From Caloramator australicus RC3 (GTDB lineage Bacteria > Bacillota > Clostridia > Clostridiales > Caloramatoraceae): a stretch of DNA of 64,000 nucleotides. The position numbers and the translations under genes are program-made. The notes beneath the pieces are model-generated. The model searched no databases. It saw only the letters and a program-made list of their open reading frames with translations, and was not told where the DNA came from. The stretch's first letter is position 1, and every line of letters begins with the position of its first letter. The DNA is taken from the NCBI RefSeq assembly GCF_000297115.1, contig NZ_CAKP01000096.1:1-64000 (forward strand), written 5' to 3'. Below are positions 59,571 through 64,000 of this stretch, piece after piece.

Positions 59571-60863
59571 ATGAACACAAAAGTAGAAAGAATAGAAAAC
59601 AATGTAGTTAAAATTGAAGTTACTGTTCCTGTTGAAAATTTCAAAGAGGCTCTTAAAAAGTCATATGAAAAGAACGTGTCAAGATTTAGCGTTCCTGGAT
59701 TCAGAAAGGGAAAGGCTCCAATGGCTATTATTGAAAAATTCTATGGAGAAGGCGTTTTCTATGAAGATGCTATTAACTTCATAGTAGAAGAAACATATCC
59801 AAAGGCTGTTGAAGAAAACGATATTCATCCAGTTGATTACCCAGAACTTGATATAGTTCAAATTGGTAAGGATGTTGATTTTATCTATACTGCAAGAGTT
59901 ACAGTAAAACCAGAAGTTAAGCTTGGTCAATATAAAGGACTTGAAGCTACAAAAATAAGCTACTTAGTAACGGATGAAGACGTTGAAGCTGAAATCAACA
60001 TGTTAAAGGAAAAAAATGCCAGAATTATAAACAAGGAAAATGGAACAATAGAAAAAGGGGATATTGCTGTTATAGATTTTGAAGGATTTATAGACAACAC
60101 ACCATTTGAAGGTGGAAAGGCTGAAAATTACGAGCTTGTTATAGGTTCAGGAACATTCATTCCAGGATTTGAAGATCAATTAGTAGGTGCAAAGGTTGGA
60201 GAAACTGTAGATGTTAATGTTACATTCCCAGAAGATTATCATGCAGAAAATCTAAAGGGCAAGCCAGCTTTATTTAAGGTTACTATAAAGGATATAAAGG
60301 TAAAGGAATACCCTGTAGTTGATGATGAGTTTGCAAAGGATGTTTCAGAATTTGAAACATTAGAGGAATTAAAGGCTGATATTAGAAAAAGAATTCAAGA
60401 AGAAAATGATAAAAGGGCAAAGATGGAACTTGAGGATCAGCTTATCGGAAAAGTTGTTAATGCATCAGAGGTTGAAATTCCAGAGGCCATGATAAATCAA
60501 GAAATCGACTATATGGTAAAGGATATGGACTATAGATTAAGATACCAAGGATTAAATATAGATCAATACATCGAAATGATGGGAATCACTATGGAAACTT
60601 TAAGAAACGATCTTAAGGAAGTTGCAACAAACAGAGTTAAAACTAGCCTTGTATTAGAAGCAATAGCAAAGGCAGAAAATATTACAGCTACTGAAGAGGA
60701 AATTGAAAGTAGAGCAGAAGAACTTGCAAAGCGTTATGGAGTTAAGGATATTGAAAGAATGAAGAAGGCTATTTTAGATTCACAAAGAGCATTAATTGCT
60801 GAAGAAATTGTGAACAATAAAGTTATAGACTTTGTTGTTAGTGAAAGCAAAATAATAGGTTAA
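59571..60863 (+). CDS. tig: Trigger factor
   Basis: The product is 430 residues, the family's usual size, from the ATG at 59571 with GGAGGATTTTTCA upstream. It is a ribosome-bound folding chaperone. The N-terminal domain carries the ribosome signature FSVPGFRKGKAPMAIIEKFY; the middle FKBP-type peptidyl-prolyl isomerase domain (about 160-245) reads GDIAVIDFEGFIDNTPFEGG and FIPGFEDQLVGAKVGE; the C-terminal half is helical. It is followed by clpP and clpX, the standard order. Confidence 0.96.
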   Translation: MNTKVERIENNVVKIEVTVPVENFKEALKKSYEKNVSRFSVPGFRKGKAPMAIIEKFYGEGVFYEDAINFIVEETYPKAVEENDIHPVDYPELDIVQIGKDVDFIYTARVTVKPEVKLGQYKGLEATKISYLVTDEDVEAEINMLKEKNARIINKENGTIEKGDIAVIDFEGFIDNTPFEGGKAENYELVIGSGTFIPGFEDQLVGAKVGETVDVNVTFPEDYHAENLKGKPALFKVTIKDIKVKEYPVVDDEFAKDVSEFETLEELKADIRKRIQEENDKRAKMELEDQLIGKVVNASEVEIPEAMINQEIDYMVKDMDYRLRYQGLNIDQYIEMMGITMETLRNDLKEVATNRVKTSLVLEAIAKAENITATEEEIESRAEELAKRYGVKDIERMKKAILDSQRALIAEEIVNNKVIDFVVSESKIIG

Positions 60864-60866
60864 TTT

Positions 60867-60900
60867 GTTAAAGCAATTGCTTTTTGGCAATTGCTTTAAC
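60867..60900 (+). other. 14-bp hairpin between tig and clpP
   Basis: GTTAAAGCAATTGC pairs perfectly with GCAATTGCTTTAAC around a T-rich loop. There is no downstream T-run, so it may be a partial terminator or a processing site that lets tig and clpPX be made in different amounts. Confidence 0.7.
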
Positions 60901-60922
60901 ATAAATTAAAGGAGGGATAGTT

Positions 60923-61513
60923 ATGAGTTTGGTTCCAATAGTTGTTGAACAAACCGCAAGGGGTGAAAGATCCTACGATATTTATTCAAGACTTTTAAAG
61001 GAAAGAATTATTTTCCTTGGGGATGAAATAAACGATCAAACTGCAAACCTTGTTATTGCACAGCTTTTATTCTTAGAATCGGAGGATCCAGATAAGGATA
61101 TATATCTTTATATAAACAGCCCTGGAGGAGTTATATCAGCAGGTCTTGCTATTTATGATACTATGCAATATATAAAGCCGGATGTTTCAACTATATGCGT
61201 TGGTATGGCAGCTTCGATGGCGGCGGTTCTTTTAGCTGCTGGTGCTAAGGGAAAAAGATTTGCTCTACCTAACAGCGAAATAATGATACATCAACCACTT
61301 GGTGGGGCAAGGGGTCAGGCAACAGATATAGCAATTCATGCGGAGCATATATTAAAGTTAAAGAAAAGGTTAAATGAAATTTTAAGCGAAAGAACAGGTC
61401 AGCCAATAGAAAGAATTGAAAAGGATACAGACAGAGACAACTTTATGACAGCACTTGAAGCAAAGGAATATGGTCTTATAGACGATGTTATTACCAAGAA
61501 AATTACTAAATAA
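60923..61513 (+). CDS. clpP: ATP-dependent Clp protease proteolytic subunit
   Basis: The product is 196 residues, a serine protease forming the degradation barrel. The triad is visible as Ser98 in [14 protein letters not shown], His123 in [11 protein letters not shown] and Asp172 in [13 protein letters not shown]. The N-terminal [20 protein letters not shown], which forms the axial loops, is normal. GGAGGGATAGTT precedes the ATG. clpX begins 15 bases after the stop. Confidence 0.97.
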   Translation: MSLVPIVVEQTARGERSYDIYSRLLKERIIFLGDEINDQTANLVIAQLLFLESEDPDKDIYLYINSPGGVISAGLAIYDTMQYIKPDVSTICVGMAASMAAVLLAAGAKGKRFALPNSEIMIHQPLGGARGQATDIAIHAEHILKLKKRLNEILSERTGQPIERIEKDTDRDNFMTALEAKEYGLIDDVITKKITK

Positions 61514-61528
61514 TTGTGGGGTGTCACA

Positions 61529-62824
61529 ATGTCAAAACTAGATGAAAAGAAATTAAAATGTTCCTTCTGTGGAAAACCTCAGGACCAAGTTAAAAGGCTT
61601 ATCGCAGGTCCTGGTGTATATATATGCGATGAGTGCATTGAACTTTGTTCTGAAATTATAACTGAAGAATTAGAATACGAACAGGATTATGAAACAGGAG
61701 ATCTTCCAAAACCAAAGGAAATAAAGGAATATCTTGATCAATATGTAGTTGGTCAGGATGAAGCTAAAAAGGCACTTGCAGTTGCGGTTTACAATCACTA
61801 TAAAAGAATAAATGCACCAAAGAGCAGAAGAGATGATGTTGAACTTCAAAAAAGCAATATACTTCTTTTAGGACCTACAGGTTCAGGGAAGACTTTGCTT
61901 GCCCAAACACTTGCAAAGATGCTTAATGTTCCCTTTGCAATAGCTGATGCTACAACGTTGACTGAGGCAGGTTATGTTGGAGAAGACGTTGAAAACATAC
62001 TATTAAGGCTTATTCAAAATGCTGATTATGATATTGAAAGGGCAGAAAAGGGAATTATTTATATAGACGAGATCGATAAGATTGCAAGAAAATCTGAAAA
62101 TCCTTCAATAACAAGGGATGTTTCAGGGGAAGGTGTTCAACAGGCACTTTTAAAAATATTAGAAGGAACAGTTGCTAATGTTCCTCCTCAGGGTGGCAGA
62201 AAACATCCTCATCAGGAATTTTTACAGATAGATACTACAAATATTCTGTTTATATGTGGGGGAGCCTTCGAAGGAATTGACAAAATTATAGAAAAGAGGC
62301 TTCACAAAAATTCAATAGGTTTTGGTGCTGAAATAAAGAGCAAAAATGAAAGAAATGTAGGAGAAATTCTAAAGCATATACTTCCTGAAGATCTTTTAAA
62401 ATTTGGTATGATACCGGAATTCGTAGGAAGAGTTCCTATTGTAGTTACTTTAAATCAGCTTGATAAGGATGCTCTTATAAACATTTTAACTGAACCTAAA
62501 AATGCCCTTACAAAGCAATATGCTAAGCTCTTTGAAATGGACGGTGTAGAATTAGAATTCGAAAGGGAAGCCCTTGAAGCTATCGCAGATGAAGCGCTAA
62601 AGAGAAAGACAGGGGCAAGAGGTTTAAGGGCGATAATGGAAGAGCTTATGATGGATGTTATGTTTGAAATTCCATCAAGGGAAGATGTTGCAAAATGTAT
62701 AATCACTTTGGATACGGTTGTTAATAAACAGCCTCCAAAGCTTATAATTGGCGAATCATTAAAAAAGAAAAAATCTTCTCAAAGCGCAAAAAGGGCTAAA
62801 TTAAAGACACAGAGCGTATCGTGA
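61529..62824 (+). CDS. clpX: ATP-dependent Clp protease ATP-binding subunit ClpX
   Basis: The product is 431 residues from the ATG at 61529 (GGGGTG upstream). It unfolds tagged proteins and feeds them to ClpP. An N-terminal zinc domain (CSFCGK at 11-14, CDECIEL at 33-36), Walker A GPTGSGKT (about 115-122), Walker [12 protein letters not shown] and the pore-loop/IGF region (GFGAEIKSK, where IGF appears as SIGFGA) are all present. A terminator follows. Confidence 0.97.
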   Translation: MSKLDEKKLKCSFCGKPQDQVKRLIAGPGVYICDECIELCSEIITEELEYEQDYETGDLPKPKEIKEYLDQYVVGQDEAKKALAVAVYNHYKRINAPKSRRDDVELQKSNILLLGPTGSGKTLLAQTLAKMLNVPFAIADATTLTEAGYVGEDVENILLRLIQNADYDIERAEKGIIYIDEIDKIARKSENPSITRDVSGEGVQQALLKILEGTVANVPPQGGRKHPHQEFLQIDTTNILFICGGAFEGIDKIIEKRLHKNSIGFGAEIKSKNERNVGEILKHILPEDLLKFGMIPEFVGRVPIVVTLNQLDKDALINILTEPKNALTKQYAKLFEMDGVELEFEREALEAIADEALKRKTGARGLRAIMEELMMDVMFEIPSREDVAKCIITLDTVVNKQPPKLIIGESLKKKKSSQSAKRAKLKTQSVS

Positions 62825-62848
62825 GGCTTCTTTAAGCCTCTTTTTATT
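62823..62848 (+). terminator. Terminator after clpX
   Basis: GAGGCTT pairs with AAGCCTC around a 4-base loop and is followed by TTTTTATTT. The stem begins inside the clpX stop codon. Confidence 0.9.
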
Positions 62849-62915
62849 TCTCCTCCCTGAATAATGAGCTTTAAAAGGGAAATAATAAGTTTGAAATAGA
62901 AAGGGAGGGGAAATT

Positions 62916-64000
62916 ATGATTGCAAGTCAGTTTTTGGTGATTTTAAATTTAATATTTACAGCCATAATTGCCATTTACTTTTATAACCTTTTAAAGGGAC
63001 AGCAGAGCACAAAGGTTTACATTGAAAAGGAAAGTAAAAAGGAATTAGAAAAGTTGAACAAGTTAAGATCTATAAGCCTTACTGAGCCGCTTTCTGAAAA
63101 AACAAGACCTTCATCCTTTGACGAAATCATAGGTCAGGAGATGGGAATTAAAGCACTCAAGGCAGCCCTTTGCGGACCCAATCCTCAGCATGTTATAATT
63201 TATGGACCACCTGGTGTAGGCAAGACCGCTGCAGCAAGACTTGTTTTGGAGGAGGCCAAGAAAAATCCTATTTCACCCTTTAAGAGCAACGCAAAGTTTA
63301 TAGAAGTTGATGCAGCAACGGTAAGATTTGATGATAGAGGTATTGCGGATCCCTTAATAGGTTCTGTCCATGATCCTATCTATCAGGGGGCAGGGCCCTT
63401 AGGGGTTGCAGGGATACCTCAGCCAAAGCCCGGAGCTGTCACTAAGGCCCATGGAGGAATACTATTTTTAGATGAAATCGGGGAGCTCCATCCAATTCAG
63501 ATGAATAAGCTTTTGAAGGTTTTAGAGGATAGAAAGGTATTTTTGGATAGCGTCTATTATTCTTCAGAGGATCCCAATATACCAACCCACATTAAGGATA
63601 TATTTGAAAATGGGCTTCCGGCAGATTTTAGACTTGTAGGTGCAACAACAAGAAGTCCAGAGGAAATCCCCCCCGCTATAAGATCAAGATGCGTTGAAAT
63701 ATTTTTTAGGGCTCTAACACCAGACGAGATCGAAATTATTGCAAGGAATGCGGCAAAGAAGGGCGGATTTACAATAGATGAGGATGCTGTATCGACGGTT
63801 GCAAAGTATGCTACAAACGGTAGGGAAGCCGTTAACATAGTGCAGATTGCAGGTGGAATTGCAATTAATGAAAAAAGATGGAATATAACGGTAAATGATG
63901 TTGAATACGTTATAGAAAGCGGACACTATAGCCCAAGACCGGATAAGAAGATTACAAAGGAACCTCAGGTAGGATGCGTTAATGGCCTTGCGGTGGTTGG
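62916..64000 (+). CDS. lonB: ATP-dependent protease LonB, partial at window edge
   Basis: The reading frame is open from the ATG at 62916 (GGGAGGGGAAATT upstream) to the window end, about 361 residues. An N-terminal membrane helix (FLVILNLIFTAIIAIYFYNL) is followed by a MoxR/Lon-type AAA domain: FDEIIGQEMGIKALKAAL, Walker A YGPPGVGKTAAAR, Walker B ILFLDEIGELHP and sensor GATTRSPEEIPPAIRSR. This is the LonB form (not full-length LonA) found next to clpX in endospore formers, where B. subtilis LonB acts in the forespore. The protease domain with the Ser-Lys dyad lies beyond the edge; the last residues (GCVNGLAVVG) begin it. Confidence 0.94.
   Translation, partial: MIASQFLVILNLIFTAIIAIYFYNLLKGQQSTKVYIEKESKKELEKLNKLRSISLTEPLSEKTRPSSFDEIIGQEMGIKALKAALCGPNPQHVIIYGPPGVGKTAAARLVLEEAKKNPISPFKSNAKFIEVDAATVRFDDRGIADPLIGSVHDPIYQGAGPLGVAGIPQPKPGAVTKAHGGILFLDEIGELHPIQMNKLLKVLEDRKVFLDSVYYSSEDPNIPTHIKDIFENGLPADFRLVGATTRSPEEIPPAIRSRCVEIFFRALTPDEIEIIARNAAKKGGFTIDEDAVSTVAKYATNGREAVNIVQIAGGIAINEKRWNITVNDVEYVIESGHYSPRPDKKITKEPQVGCVNGLAVV

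Overview
Organism. The window looks like chromosome of a low-GC, spore-forming, amino-acid-fermenting clostridium. Evidence: strongly A/T-biased codons, strong GGAGG ribosome binding sites, a LonB-type protease after clpX (typical of spore formers), a histidine-degradation operon that ends in formate and ATP, and accessory genes for selenium-dependent molybdenum hydroxylases. A Caloramator/Fervidicella-like relative is my guess from gene content; the sequence does not prove it.

Layout. 1-2.0 kb: an IS1182-type transposase (minus strand, running off the left edge) beside a short secreted-protein gene that may be cut by it. 2.1-3.6 kb: a YjeM-like amino-acid permease, divergent from 4.0-10.6 kb, the operon fhs-hutU-ftcD-hutI-fchA, which turns urocanate into glutamate and the one-carbon unit into formate plus ATP. 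10.8-11.5 kb: a Phd/RelE-type toxin-antitoxin pair. 11.7-17.5 kb: a large SARP/AAA regulator with TPR-like repeats, then yqeC, a fused mocA-yqeB gene and xdhC, all tightly packed.

17.6-34.2 kb is a very A/T-rich stacked defence island, all on the plus strand. It holds a complete type 3 BREX set in order (brxF, brxC, pglX, brxHII, pglZ, brxA), a three-gene toxin-antitoxin-chaperone (TAC) module of HigB, HigA and a SecB-like chaperone with two copies of a palindromic operator, and a DpnII-like restriction system with a GATC-type methylase, the nuclease and a second zinc-finger methylase. pglX as read carries two opposite frameshifts, both in poly-A tracts.

34.2-64 kb is mostly core genome: lytic transglycosylase, patatin phospholipase, RsuA-family pseudouridine synthase, pcrA, ligA (one frameshift in poly-A), gatCAB, an oligopeptide ABC transporter operon with a long A/T-rich leader, a DUF1540-like peptide with an unrecognised helical protein, a frameshifted AIR-synthase-like gene, rph-rdgB-phosphodiesterase, a 13-gene tRNA array with a tandem duplication, three surface or unknown proteins, and tig-clpP-clpX-lonB (lonB runs off the right edge).

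Reading caution. Three genes (pglX, ligA, the AIR-synthase homologue) are frame-broken. ligA is normally essential and its break is a single missing A in a homopolymer, so base-calling or assembly errors in A-runs are likely here, and the pglX breaks must be judged in that light.
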